Assembly: GCA_945895265.1 (NCBI GenBank)
Contig: CAMDEF010000002.1
Span: forward strand, 1 to 64,000
Reading direction: 5' to 3'
Source: Bordetella parapertussis
GTDB taxonomy: Bacteria; Pseudomonadota; Gammaproteobacteria; Burkholderiales; Burkholderiaceae_B
Length of the DNA: 64,000 bases
Below are positions 43,534 through 52,639 of the stretch, in pieces. Numbering within the stretch: position 1 is the stretch's first letter; every line of letters starts with the position of its first letter. The translations under genes were made by a program, and so were the position numbers. The notes under the pieces were generated by a model. That model searched no databases, was not told the DNA's origin, and was given only the letters and a program-made list of their open reading frames with translations.

Positions 43534-45309
43534 TTAGCTTCGCGGTATCAACCCTTCTTCAATGGCTTTAATTTGCATGGCCACATAGCGCGAATAGATT
43601 CTGCAGTTAGTAAAGCTGCCGCCTACAAACCATAAGCCCTCTTGCGGGGTACGGCGCCACATATTGTTCATTTCGCCATCGGGTGCAATGCCCCAAACTG
43701 GGCCAACTTTTTCAGCAATCTCAGTACCGAGTAATTCTTTGACGACCACTTCCTGGGGGACATAGCCTGTTCCCATTATCAACAAGTCAGCTTGCTTGAC
43801 TGAGCCGTCTTTCATGAGCGCGCCTTCGGGGGCGAAGCGTTCGATCTGATCATATTGCAGCAACCCAATATCGCCACTCACGATCAGGTCTGAGCAGCCA
43901 GCGTTTAGATAATAGCCACCGTAACGCGTCCGGATCTTCATCTGGTAGCCGGTGTTTTCCTCGCCTTGGTCCCACTTAAAGCCGCGGGCAATCAGGCCAT
44001 CGATCAGTTTTCTGTCGAGATCGACCATGCGGACGCTGACTTGTTTGAAGTTGCGCTTGGCAACAGGCAGGGTGTTGATGCTTGATAACAAATCGCCATC
44101 AGCAATTGTGATGCCATCGTACAGGCCGTAGGTGAGATGCAGGCTTGGGTCAATACTCACCACAGTGGTTGAGCCGCGCTGAATGATCGTTGTGTCTGCA
44201 CCGTTGCTATGAAGGTCTTGCGCAACGTCGTGCGCGCTTGTGCCTGTACCCAGCACCAGCGCTTTTTTGCCGCTCCAGGCAGCGCCACTTGTGAAGGCGC
44301 TGGTGTGCATCACCTCGCCTTTAAAGTCTTTGAGCCCTGGCAGATCAGGTAGGCTTGGCTTACCTACCAAGCCGTTTGCAAAAATCAAATGGCGTGGGCG
44401 CACGGTGCGCTCGGTACCGTCTTTGTTACGTAGCACGGCTGTCCAGCGAGCTTCGCTATCATCGTAGGTGGCGCTGCCAAGCTCGGTATTGGTCCAGTTG
44501 TTGATCTCCATCGTTTGCGCATAGACTTCAAGCCAGTTGCCCAGCATGTCTTTAGGCAGGTATGAAGGCCAGTGCGGCGGAAACGGCAGATGCGGCAAAT
44601 TATTGAGATCGGTAATGTTGTGTAAGGCTAGCGAATGATAGCGCTTGCGCCAACTGTCACCAATGCGTGGATATTTGTCGATCAGTAAAGTATCGATTCC
44701 TAACAAGACAAGCGAGGCTGCTACGCTTAGACCAGATTGACCACCGCCAACGATCAAAACGGTAGGTTCGCGGTCTTTGTAGGCTTGGCTTTCAACGCGT
44801 TGATCTTGCCAGTTGGTGCCACCAAAGTTACGCGAATAGGCCGCGCCTGTGGGCCGACGTTTGCCCGTTTGCTCTTCAAAGCCTGTCAGTTCATTCAGAC
44901 TAGTAAGTAGTTGAAACGCTTTTGAGGGATCGCTCGCCAGCAGGCGAAGTACGCCATAGCAGTGGCCGATGTCGGTTTCAAATTGAAACAAGATTTCGAG
45001 TACGTCGACCCCAATCCGCTTAAGTCGACGAGGGCCTTGACGGCCTTCGGCCAGTTTAAAGTCGCGTGCCTTGACGCTGGCTTGCTTGATCAAGATCAAG
45101 TTTGCAATATTGTCGACGCCTTCGCTTGGTGTGATCGACCAGGTAAACGCAAACAAGTCGCGCCAGTGGCAGTCGGCGTCAAACAAGGCTGTGATACCAG
45201 GTTTATCTAGTTGCGCAAGCGCTGCGCCAAACTGACTGAGCCATTGGGTGGCAAGGGCGTGATCAGGTGTAAGGGGTGCGGCAACAAAAGCGGGTTGACC
45301 AAGGTTCAT
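43534..45309 (-). CDS. Flavin-containing monooxygenase with N-terminal NTF2-like domain
   Basis: A 591-residue FAD/NADPH monooxygenase. Residues 1-150 resemble an NTF2/SnoaL fold. The FAD-binding GGGQSG is at 188-193, the NADPH site GTGTSA at 354-359, and the FMO fingerprint FKGEVMHTSAF at 329-339. The combination of NTF2-like and FMO domains is known in a group of bacterial putative monooxygenases. It could oxygenate a sulphur, nitrogen or ketone substrate (Baeyer-Villiger type). The gene is alone, divergent from a small coiled-coil gene. All nucleotide-binding motifs are intact. Confidence 0.9.
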   Translation of the reverse strand: MNLGQPAFVAAPLTPDHALATQWLSQFGAALAQLDKPGITALFDADCHWRDLFAFTWSITPSEGVDNIANLILIKQASVKARDFKLAEGRQGPRRLKRIGVDVLEILFQFETDIGHCYGVLRLLASDPSKAFQLLTSLNELTGFEEQTGKRRPTGAAYSRNFGGTNWQDQRVESQAYKDREPTVLIVGGGQSGLSVAASLVLLGIDTLLIDKYPRIGDSWRKRYHSLALHNITDLNNLPHLPFPPHWPSYLPKDMLGNWLEVYAQTMEINNWTNTELGSATYDDSEARWTAVLRNKDGTERTVRPRHLIFANGLVGKPSLPDLPGLKDFKGEVMHTSAFTSGAAWSGKKALVLGTGTSAHDVAQDLHSNGADTTIIQRGSTTVVSIDPSLHLTYGLYDGITIADGDLLSSINTLPVAKRNFKQVSVRMVDLDRKLIDGLIARGFKWDQGEENTGYQMKIRTRYGGYYLNAGCSDLIVSGDIGLLQYDQIERFAPEGALMKDGSVKQADLLIMGTGYVPQEVVVKELLGTEIAEKVGPVWGIAPDGEMNNMWRRTPQEGLWFVGGSFTNCRIYSRYVAMQIKAIEEGLIPRS

Positions 45310-45433
45310 AAAAGCTGTCTCGTGAATTTTTGTTTGATACTGAAAGAGTATTACATTTGCTTACCATTTTCTACTTGTTCATTGGCGTGTGGCTCGGTAG
45401 AGTGCTCACTATGCGAAACTTGTAGGGGTAAAA

Positions 45434-45895
45434 ATGGCTTTTCGAACGGTGAATACAGTGTTGAATGCAAGGTTAGAGGCGGCTGAGGCGCGCACAGATG
45501 CTCGCGTGGCTGATCTAAAAGGGGAAATCAATGCTCTTTCAGAGAAAGTGGCTGGTCTCAAAGGGGGAATGGCTGGTATGGACGCTCGCATGGATGAGCG
45601 TGCCGCACACACCAAAGAAGAGTTTTCCAGAATAAGGCAAGATTTGGGTGACTTCAAAGTGCAAGTCACTAAGCAGATCACAAACTTAAAATATATCGTT
45701 GTTACCACGGGTGTGGCGTCTGTGATTGGACTTTACTCAGCAAATGTGGCGACGATGCAAGCTCTGTTAGCAGCTTATGATTCGGGTAAAGCCATGGCGA
45801 CCCAATTTGCTAAAACGGCTGATCGACTCGATCGAATCTCAGAGCGACTGGATGCTCAAGAACAAAAGGTCAGCCAGCGACTCAATTCTCAGTAA
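45434..45895 (+). CDS. Small coiled-coil membrane protein
   Basis: A 153-residue protein: heptad-like charged helix about 8-80 (LEAAEARTDARVADLKGEIN...), one membrane segment about 87-105 (YIVVTTGVASVIGL), then a second helix to the end (RLDRISERLDAQEQKV). It resembles small bacterial proteins built of a coiled coil and a single membrane anchor, including DUF1640-like ones, whose function is unknown. ATG at 45434 after GTAGGGGTAAAA. Convergent with the ABC transporter permease gene, 33 bp apart. Confidence 0.7.
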   Translation: MAFRTVNTVLNARLEAAEARTDARVADLKGEINALSEKVAGLKGGMAGMDARMDERAAHTKEEFSRIRQDLGDFKVQVTKQITNLKYIVVTTGVASVIGLYSANVATMQALLAAYDSGKAMATQFAKTADRLDRISERLDAQEQKVSQRLNSQ

Positions 45896-45928
45896 TTGAC
45901 CGGCTGAGGAAATCTGCACATCACGAGC

Positions 45929-46822
45929 TTACCGATGTTTAGGATCAAGCGCATCACGCAGGCCATCGCCCAACAAGTTAAAAGACAGCACCAACACAAA
46001 AATCGCCAAGCCAGGCCAAACGGCCATCCAAGGCGCGGTCTCCATAAAATTCTTCGCCGTATTGAGCATACTGCCCCAGCTCGGCTCCGGCGGTTGTTGG
46101 CCTAGACCTAAAAATGACAAGCTGGCTTCTGCGATCACTGCCGAAGCGATGGCCAGAGACGCTTGCACGATCAAGGGCGCGGTCACGTTAGGCAGAATAT
46201 GAGACACGGCAATCCGAAACGGATGGCAACCCACCGCGCGCGCCGCTTCAACATAATCCTCGACTTTAATCTGCAAAACTTGCGCGCGCGTTAAGCGAAC
46301 AAATATCGGCGAGGCGGATACGCCAATTGCAATCATGGCGTTGGTGAGGCTAGGCCCTAAAAACGCGGCGAGCGCAATCGCAAGAATCAAGAAAGGGCAG
46401 GCTAAAAACGCATCGGTTGCGCGTGAGATCAGGCTATCCACAGTGCCGCCTAAAAAGCCCGCCAACATCCCAATGGTGACGCCAGTGAGCAGCGAAATCG
46501 CCACAGACACCACGCCTGCTAACAGCGACGCGCGTGCACCCCAGATGACACGCGCCAGCACGTCGCGGCCAAGTTCGTCGGTGCCGAACCAATGCGTGCT
46601 GGTGGGTGCCTTGCGAATCGCGCTCCAGCTTGCTTCGATCGGATCGAAAGGCGAAATCAGTGGTGCAAAAAGTGCCATGACAATAAATAGTAGTACGACA
46701 TACAGCCCAAACATACCTTTGCGATTACGCTGCAGTTTGCGCCAAGCGCGTAGCCAAGGCCCAGGCTCTTTTTTAAGAGCAGGAGGCGCAAGCGTTGGGC
46801 TGGTTGTTGTGACGGGATTCAT
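45929..46822 (-). CDS. ABC transporter permease, DppC/OppC type
   Basis: A 297-residue inner-membrane permease. The N-terminal cytoplasmic region (PWLRAWRKLQRNRKGMFG) is characteristic of DppC, followed by HWFGTDELGRDVLARVIWGAR, and the EAA loop YVEAARAVGCHPFRIAVSHILPN. Last gene of the transporter operon; it overlaps the DppB gene by one base (TAATG). Together with DppB it forms the channel for di- or oligopeptides or similar solutes such as glutathione. Confidence 0.92.
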   Translation of the reverse strand: MNPVTTTSPTLAPPALKKEPGPWLRAWRKLQRNRKGMFGLYVVLLFIVMALFAPLISPFDPIEASWSAIRKAPTSTHWFGTDELGRDVLARVIWGARASLLAGVVSVAISLLTGVTIGMLAGFLGGTVDSLISRATDAFLACPFLILAIALAAFLGPSLTNAMIAIGVSASPIFVRLTRAQVLQIKVEDYVEAARAVGCHPFRIAVSHILPNVTAPLIVQASLAIASAVIAEASLSFLGLGQQPPEPSWGSMLNTAKNFMETAPWMAVWPGLAIFVLVLSFNLLGDGLRDALDPKHR

Positions 46823-47763
46823 TATTTGCGCAGCCGTGGATTCAACATAAAGTAGGCCATGTCTGCAAATAAGTTGAGCATGATGTAGGTGGTTGCAGTG
46901 ACAAGCACGACGCCTTGTACCACTGCGTAGTCGCGATTAAACACGGCATCAATGATGAGTTTGCCAAAGCCCGGTATCGTGAAGACTTGCTCAGTCAGTA
47001 CGGCGCCAGATAATAGGGTGCCAAGTTCAAGCGCACCTAAGGTAATCACGGGTGTCAGCGCATTACGCAACGCATGTTTGAGCACCACAACACGCTCGCT
47101 TAAACCTTTGGCGCGGGCCGTGCGAACATAATCCGCACCAAGCTCTTGCAGCATCGAGCTGCGCATGTGGCGCATCAGCGAGGCGGCAATCGCATTGCCC
47201 AAGACAAAGGCGGGCATGATCATCGAGGCGAGGTTGGCGCGCAAGTTCTCGAAAGGGCTGACATAGCCTGAGGCGGGTAGCCAACCGAGCTCAACTGAGA
47301 ATAGCAAGATCAGCATAATCCCCAGCCAAAAATTTGGTGTGGATAAGCCAGTGAGAGCAAAGACGGTTGCCCCCGTGTCTACAACACTGCCTTTGTAGAC
47401 AGCCGATACAATGCCTGCAGGGATACTAATCACTAACGCAATCAGCAAAGCCAAAAGAGCCAACTCGATCGTGACCGGAAGCTTTTGCAAAATCAGCTCA
47501 AGCACCGGTTGATGGGTACGCGCCGACTCACCCAGATCGCCCTGCAGGACACCCGCGATCCAGTACCCGTAGCGTACAGGTAGCGGATCATCAAGGTGTA
47601 GTTTGGCGCGGATATGTGCGATCGCTTCAGGGCTAGGATCTTCTCCGGCGAGCACTAACGCTGGGTCGCCAGGCAGCAATTGCTGCAGGCTAAAAATCAG
47701 CATGGATACGAACACGAGTGTTGGTATCAAGGTGACCAGACGACGCACGAAGAAGGTGAACAT
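46822..47763 (-). CDS. ABC transporter permease, DppB/OppB type
   Basis: A 313-residue permease with six predicted helices. It starts FFVRRLVTLIPTLVFVSMLIF, has PGDPALVLAGEDPSPEAIA, and the EAA loop DYVRTARAKGLSERVVVLKHALRNALTPV. It pairs with the adjacent DppC protein. It begins 21 bp after the binding-protein gene. All typical motifs are present. Confidence 0.93.
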   Translation of the reverse strand: MFTFFVRRLVTLIPTLVFVSMLIFSLQQLLPGDPALVLAGEDPSPEAIAHIRAKLHLDDPLPVRYGYWIAGVLQGDLGESARTHQPVLELILQKLPVTIELALLALLIALVISIPAGIVSAVYKGSVVDTGATVFALTGLSTPNFWLGIMLILLFSVELGWLPASGYVSPFENLRANLASMIMPAFVLGNAIAASLMRHMRSSMLQELGADYVRTARAKGLSERVVVLKHALRNALTPVITLGALELGTLLSGAVLTEQVFTIPGFGKLIIDAVFNRDYAVVQGVVLVTATTYIMLNLFADMAYFMLNPRLRK

Positions 47764-47784
47764 GAAGCGGTCTTGTCGGCGGCT

Positions 47785-49296
47785 TTAGTTGAGCTTTAAG
47801 CCGGTTACGCGCAGCAACCCGTCTGGCACTTCGCGAAGACCAGAAAGCTTGTTTGAGTAGGCCCATAACCAATCACGGTGATACAAATAAATCAAAGGCC
47901 GATCTTTATTCAGTTGCGCAGCAATGCCTTGATAGGCGGCTAAACGTTCGGCAGGTTGCAGTTTGCTGCGTGAGTCGTTCAGCAAAGCGTCCACTTCAGG
48001 CACGCAGTAGCCCGAGTAGTTGTTAGGCTGTTTACAACCAATAAAGTTAAACAGATTGCCATCGGGGTCGGCACGACCACTCCAGCTAAGAACATAAGCA
48101 TCAAAGTCGCCCTTATCGGCCAGGCTCAGTGAGGTGGCAAACTCAGTCGATTGAATTTTGATATTGAACCCTGCTTCTTTGGCCATGGCCTGTACCACCT
48201 GCGCAATTTTTTGTGCGTCAGAGGTGGTGGGCGTCATGAGTGTGAAGGTTGGGTTCGTGACACCAGCTTCTTTGAGTAATGCGCGTGCACGCGCCAGGTC
48301 ACGCTTTGGCATCGGCACATTTTTTGCATAAAAGCTATTGCTTGGAGCCACCCATTGATTGCCGGGCGTTGCTTGCCCATCCATCGCCACTTGTACGATG
48401 CCTGCCCGATCAAGCGATAGTTCAAACGCTTCGCGTACCTTGGCCAATTGGCCAAGCGGTTGACCTTGCGCGCGCTCGCTTTTACCAGTGTTGATGGTAA
48501 TGCCTTGATAGCCGATTTCAGTGATCTTGCTAAATTTTAGTTTTGGGTCTTTTTGAATCGATGCAATATCACTTGACGCCGCGCGCTCAATAAAATCGAA
48601 CTGTCCTGAACGCAAGTTCGCCAAACGTACAGTAGCGTCGGTGATGGGTGTGTAGATCACCTTATCAAAATGTACCGCCCCTTTATTCCAGTAAGCGCCA
48701 AAGCGCTCGAGTGTGATGCGGTCTTGTGCCACGCGGTCAACAAACTTGAAGGGACCCGAGCACACTGGGCTGCTGCTGAACTTCTCGCCCAGTGCTTTTC
48801 CGGCTTTGGGCGATATGATCATGCCTGCCCTATCGGCTAGCACTGAGAGCAAAGGGGAGAATGGCGCGCTTAAGTTTAAGCGCACCGTGTTAGCGTCGAG
48901 CACGTCGATTGAGGTCACAGGGCGTAGTTCGCCCGAGCGACTCGAACCCTTGAGTGTCTTGTGGCGCTCGAGGTTGTATTTGACAGCCTCGGCATCCATT
49001 TTTTCACCATCATGAAACGTGACGCCTTCACGCAGCTTAAGTGTCAACGCTTTACTGTCGGCTGACCACTCGTAGCTAGTTGCCAGTTGCGGAACAATGT
49101 TGAGCTTTTCATCGATGTCAAACAGCTTGTCGCATAACGACATAAATACCAGCCGCCCGACAAACGAGCGTGCGAGTGTTGGATCAAGCAGGTCAGGGTC
49201 TTCGGCTAGGCCAATGCGTAAGGTCTGCGCGCTTGCGACAAGTGGCAAGCAGGCGATCAACGTGGTGGCAAGTAGGTTTCGGTATCTTAATTTCAT
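47785..49296 (-). CDS. Periplasmic solute-binding protein, family 5 (DppA/GsiB type)
   Basis: A 503-residue exported binding protein with a signal peptide (MKLRYRNLLATTLIACLPLVASAQ) and the family 5 body: LRIGLAEDPDLLDPTLARSF, WSADSKALTLKLREGVTFHDG and ADPDGNLFNFIGC. It captures peptides or glutathione-like solutes for the DppBC channel. The ATG at 49296 has AGGAAAT upstream and gives a proper signal peptide, so the longer frame to 49365 is rejected. A 195-bp gap separates it from the ATPase genes and could contain a promoter or processing site. Confidence 0.92.
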   Translation of the reverse strand: MKLRYRNLLATTLIACLPLVASAQTLRIGLAEDPDLLDPTLARSFVGRLVFMSLCDKLFDIDEKLNIVPQLATSYEWSADSKALTLKLREGVTFHDGEKMDAEAVKYNLERHKTLKGSSRSGELRPVTSIDVLDANTVRLNLSAPFSPLLSVLADRAGMIISPKAGKALGEKFSSSPVCSGPFKFVDRVAQDRITLERFGAYWNKGAVHFDKVIYTPITDATVRLANLRSGQFDFIERAASSDIASIQKDPKLKFSKITEIGYQGITINTGKSERAQGQPLGQLAKVREAFELSLDRAGIVQVAMDGQATPGNQWVAPSNSFYAKNVPMPKRDLARARALLKEAGVTNPTFTLMTPTTSDAQKIAQVVQAMAKEAGFNIKIQSTEFATSLSLADKGDFDAYVLSWSGRADPDGNLFNFIGCKQPNNYSGYCVPEVDALLNDSRSKLQPAERLAAYQGIAAQLNKDRPLIYLYHRDWLWAYSNKLSGLREVPDGLLRVTGLKLN

Positions 49297-49491
49297 GAGA
49301 TTTCCTTTCAAAATATATTGGTGGTGAGTCGCTGTTACATCTAATCCAAGGCGTTTGGTATTCACCGCCTTATTTGCAATATCAACTTTTAATCAGACAC
49401 TATTCAATCACTCGACTTGGACTTCAAAAAATTCAGCTAAGACTTTAACGTTGCTTGACCGGTGTGTGATGCCTTGGCAATTTTCTGCCAC

Positions 49492-50583
49492 TTAATCGGC
49501 ATCGGTTTTAACCTTTGTCTGAAAAGCAGATTGCAAGCGTTGCAAACGCAGTCGCGAGGGTGTTAACGCGGGCTGTGAGTGTTGCGCTGTGGTGGTCATG
49601 TTTAACGGAAAATGACAAGCGACTGCATGTTCGCGCGTGCCAGTCAGTGCTGGCGTCACCTGACGACATTTGTCTTGCGCATAGAGGCAACGCGTGTGCA
49701 AGTGACAGCCTGAGGGTGGCTTGAGCGGGCTGGGCACATCGCCTGTTAATAGAACGCCCTGCCGTGTGATGGTTGGATCAGGCAACGGGATGGCTTGCAT
49801 CAGGGCGTGCGTATAAGGGTGTTCAGGCGCGGCGAATAAACGCTTTTTATCGCCGATCTCGACGATGCGCCCTAAATACATGACGGCCACGCGGGTCGCG
49901 ATATGCTTCACAACGGCTAAATCGTGTGCGATGAATAGATACGATAAGCCGAACTGTTGTTGCAAGTCTTGCAACAAGTTAATGACTTGTGCTTGCACCG
50001 AGACATCAAGCGCTGAGACCGCCTCGTCGCAGACGATCAGCTTGGGTTCAACAGCCAGAGCGCGTGCGATCCCAACGCGCTGACGTTGTCCGCCCGAAAA
50101 TTCGTGGGCATAACGCTGCGCGTGTTCGGGTCTTAAACCGACGGTACGCAGCAATTCAGCAACTCGGGTGGCTTCATTACCCGCATGCAGGCCGTGCACC
50201 TTCAGCGGCTCGGTTAGCATTTGGCCAATCGTCATACGCGGGTTTAACGACGAATAGGGATCTTGAAAGATCAATTGCATTTTGCGCCGTTTAGCGCGTA
50301 AGGCTTTTATACTTAGGGCGCGCAGATCTTGCTGATCAAAGTGCACGCTGCCGCCGGTTGGCTCGAGCAGGCGCAGCAGTACGCGACCAAGCGTTGATTT
50401 GCCACAGCCCGACTCGCCGACAAGGCCAAGGATTTCACCATGTTCTAGCGTGAGGTCAACGCCATCGACCGCGCGAACATAATCCTGAATTCGGCCAAAA
50501 AATCCGCGCCGCACCGGAAAATGTTTTTCTAAACCTTTAGCTTGCAACAACGGCGCCGACCGTAACAGTGTTGAGGTCGTCAT
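49492..50583 (-). CDS. ABC transporter ATP-binding protein, DppF/OppF type
   Basis: A 363-residue ATPase. Walker A is GESGCGKST (56-64), the signature is [15 protein letters not shown], Walker B ends in [12 protein letters not shown], and the C-terminal oligopeptide transporter tail includes the Cys-containing [15 protein letters not shown]. It overlaps the DppD-type gene by four bases. The tail beyond residue 330 is an uncommon Thr/Gln-rich extension. Confidence 0.93.
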   Translation of the reverse strand: MTTSTLLRSAPLLQAKGLEKHFPVRRGFFGRIQDYVRAVDGVDLTLEHGEILGLVGESGCGKSTLGRVLLRLLEPTGGSVHFDQQDLRALSIKALRAKRRKMQLIFQDPYSSLNPRMTIGQMLTEPLKVHGLHAGNEATRVAELLRTVGLRPEHAQRYAHEFSGGQRQRVGIARALAVEPKLIVCDEAVSALDVSVQAQVINLLQDLQQQFGLSYLFIAHDLAVVKHIATRVAVMYLGRIVEIGDKKRLFAAPEHPYTHALMQAIPLPDPTITRQGVLLTGDVPSPLKPPSGCHLHTRCLYAQDKCRQVTPALTGTREHAVACHFPLNMTTTAQHSQPALTPSRLRLQRLQSAFQTKVKTDAD

Positions 50584-51593
50584 AGGCTGGCCTCATCGAC
50601 TAGGCCGCTCAAAAGTTCGTCAGCCTCAAGCGGAGCGCGCAGACAGGCTGAAAAATGTGCATTACCCACCTCGCGCAGCGCAGGAACTTGGTTTGAGCAT
50701 GCGGGTTGCGCGAACGGGCAGCGTGGCGCAAAGCTGCAGCCCGAGAGTGGCTGTGCTGGGCTCGGTACTTGGCCCTCAATCGAGACCAAGCGCGTTTGCT
50801 CAAGGTCGAGGCGCGGAATCGCCCCGAGCAAGCCAACGGTGTATGGGTGCTGCGGCATATCAAACAGGGCATGCACGGGCGCGCGTTCGACCACACGGCC
50901 GGCATACATGACAAGGACCTCGTCGGCGACTTCAGCGACCACGCCCAAATCGTGCGTGATTAATACGATAGCTGTGCCCGTATCTTGCTGTAACGTGCGC
51001 ATCAGTTCGAGAATTTGCGCTTGGATAGTGACATCCAGAGCAGTCGTGGGCTCATCGGCAATCAAGACGCGAGGTTCGCACACAAGGGCCATCGCGATCA
51101 TGACACGCTGGCGCATGCCACCGCTCAGTTTGTGTGGAAACTCATCGAGGCGTTGTTCGGGTGACGGGATGCGGACCTTGTGCAAAATGTCGATGGCCTT
51201 TTCGCGTGCTTGTGCTCGACTCAGTTTGCGGTGCTTGATCAAGCCTTCGATAATTTGCTCGCCCACTGTATAGCTTGGATTGAGCGAAGCCATGGGCTCT
51301 TGAAAGATCATCGACATGCCGTTGCCGCGCAAATCTTGTAGCACCCGTTCAGACGCACCGACGAGTTCTTGCCCTTCAAAGCGAATCGAGCCCTCGGCAA
51401 TGCGCCCGGCAGGCTTGGCTAACAGACCCATGATTGACAGCGCGGTGACGCTTTTGCCGCAGCCTGATTCGCCTACGATGGCGAGTGTGCGCGAGGCTTG
51501 CACATTAAAGCTGACGCCATTGACGACGGTCACCTCACCGTCATCGGCGAGAAAGCTTGTCTTTAAATTCGAGACCTCAAGTAGCGCAGTCAC
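50580..51593 (-). CDS. ABC transporter ATP-binding protein, DppD/OppD type
   Basis: A 337-residue ATPase with Walker [10 protein letters not shown] (41-49), the signature [15 protein letters not shown], Walker [14 protein letters not shown], and the Cys-rich C-terminal [16 protein letters not shown]. It starts with GTG directly after the TAG stop of the DUF1028 gene, showing tight coupling. With DppF it forms the energising heterodimer. Confidence 0.93.
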   Translation of the reverse strand: MTALLEVSNLKTSFLADDGEVTVVNGVSFNVQASRTLAIVGESGCGKSVTALSIMGLLAKPAGRIAEGSIRFEGQELVGASERVLQDLRGNGMSMIFQEPMASLNPSYTVGEQIIEGLIKHRKLSRAQAREKAIDILHKVRIPSPEQRLDEFPHKLSGGMRQRVMIAMALVCEPRVLIADEPTTALDVTIQAQILELMRTLQQDTGTAIVLITHDLGVVAEVADEVLVMYAGRVVERAPVHALFDMPQHPYTVGLLGAIPRLDLEQTRLVSIEGQVPSPAQPLSGCSFAPRCPFAQPACSNQVPALREVGNAHFSACLRAPLEADELLSGLVDEASL

Positions 51594-52307
51594 CTAGGTA
51601 CCCTTGTTGCGAGCAAGATACTGCTCAATGTGCGCGTCGATCTCAGTGCGCTCAGTGATACCAGAGGGTCGATGGCGACTTGGCAAACATTCAAGAAACG
51701 GCTGAAAGCGCTCAAGGCTTTTGTTGTAAAGACGCCTAAGTTCAACGAAAGGCTCTTCGTGATCATCAACACGTAAATCTAGTTGCAAGTAATCTTCATC
51801 CCTATGAATTTTGAGTGCAGCGGCTTGTTTGCCACGCTTATCACCGCCGGCAGCCTGACCAGCGTCGAGTGCTGCGAGCAGGCGTTCGCCCATCGGCTTA
51901 CCACGCGTGTCTTTGAAGGCCTGTACGGTGTGTTCAATGACCTCGGGGCCGGCAAGCATATTGCCCGCGACACTTAGGCCGTCTTCAAGCAGATGGCCAC
52001 ACCAATCAACGCAAGCCGATCCTGTATGCGCAGCTGGCAATCCCTTGAAAGGCAAAATATGTAGCTGTCTTTGGTCGCGCCCTTGATCTTTAGCAATCAG
52101 GGCTGTAATCGTTTGTTCGGGTGAAAACCCTTGTGCCAGCAGATCTAAACCGGCTTGTCCATAAAGGGGGTTAAGCAGCGCCTGACTAGAGAGTGCACCC
52201 ACCTCCCTTCGGCTGTGCACGCACAGGGAGCCTACCGCAAAGAACCGACTCGCGATTGCCATGCCAAAGTACCCCGATTCGTCACGAGCTAAGATTGACC
52301 AGGTCAT
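51594..52307 (-). CDS. DUF1028 protein (Ntn-hydrolase-like)
   Basis: A 237-residue DUF1028 protein. The N-terminus MTWSILARDESGYFGMAIASRFFAVGSLC and the segments GALSSQALLNPLYGQAGLDLL and AGNMLAGPEVIEHTVQAF are typical. The family is thought to adopt an Ntn-hydrolase fold; the second residue Thr could be the nucleophile after Met removal. The C-terminal 30 residues are an extension. It heads the peptide ABC transporter operon, so it may process the imported peptide or amide. DUF1028 genes commonly accompany such transporters, but the reaction is not established. Confidence 0.85.
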   Translation of the reverse strand: MTWSILARDESGYFGMAIASRFFAVGSLCVHSRREVGALSSQALLNPLYGQAGLDLLAQGFSPEQTITALIAKDQGRDQRQLHILPFKGLPAAHTGSACVDWCGHLLEDGLSVAGNMLAGPEVIEHTVQAFKDTRGKPMGERLLAALDAGQAAGGDKRGKQAAALKIHRDEDYLQLDLRVDDHEEPFVELRRLYNKSLERFQPFLECLPSRHRPSGITERTEIDAHIEQYLARNKGT

Positions 52308-52639
52308 TGAAATTTTCTTTTGTTCATACCGGTAAGGCTATCACGAGAGGCCACAAAGATCGCGGAGCTACTCAACCCAAAGCAATTTGTGTGCCAGACT
52401 GAGTCGAACTATAGCTAATATTGTGTCGGTTCGTATGGATCGCTTAACCCGTTGCACACGCATTCTTTCGCGATCGTACCTTTGTCAGCGCCCCAGCAAA
52501 AGTAATCGACGGTGCTTTGGGTGTGCATGTTCGAGGTGCAAAACAAGAATCCAGAAAAAGTCCCGTTCCAGCCCGCTAAGTACTAAGATCAACTGTTCAT
52601 AGGGTGTGCACCGCACAAACGCTATTTTTTGAGGCTTGT
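52308..52639. other. Divergent promoter region between the transporter operon and the aminotransferase
   Basis: About 330 bp without a gene. A GGGTGTGCA word occurs twice (near 52530 and 52604), the second followed by CCGCAC. It probably holds the promoters for the DUF1028 operon and the aminotransferase gene, but I see no defined operator. Confidence 0.4.

Noticed and set aside
43339..43635. A plus-strand frame in the pirin/monooxygenase gap
   Set aside because: It overlaps the ends of both minus-strand genes and resembles no protein family.
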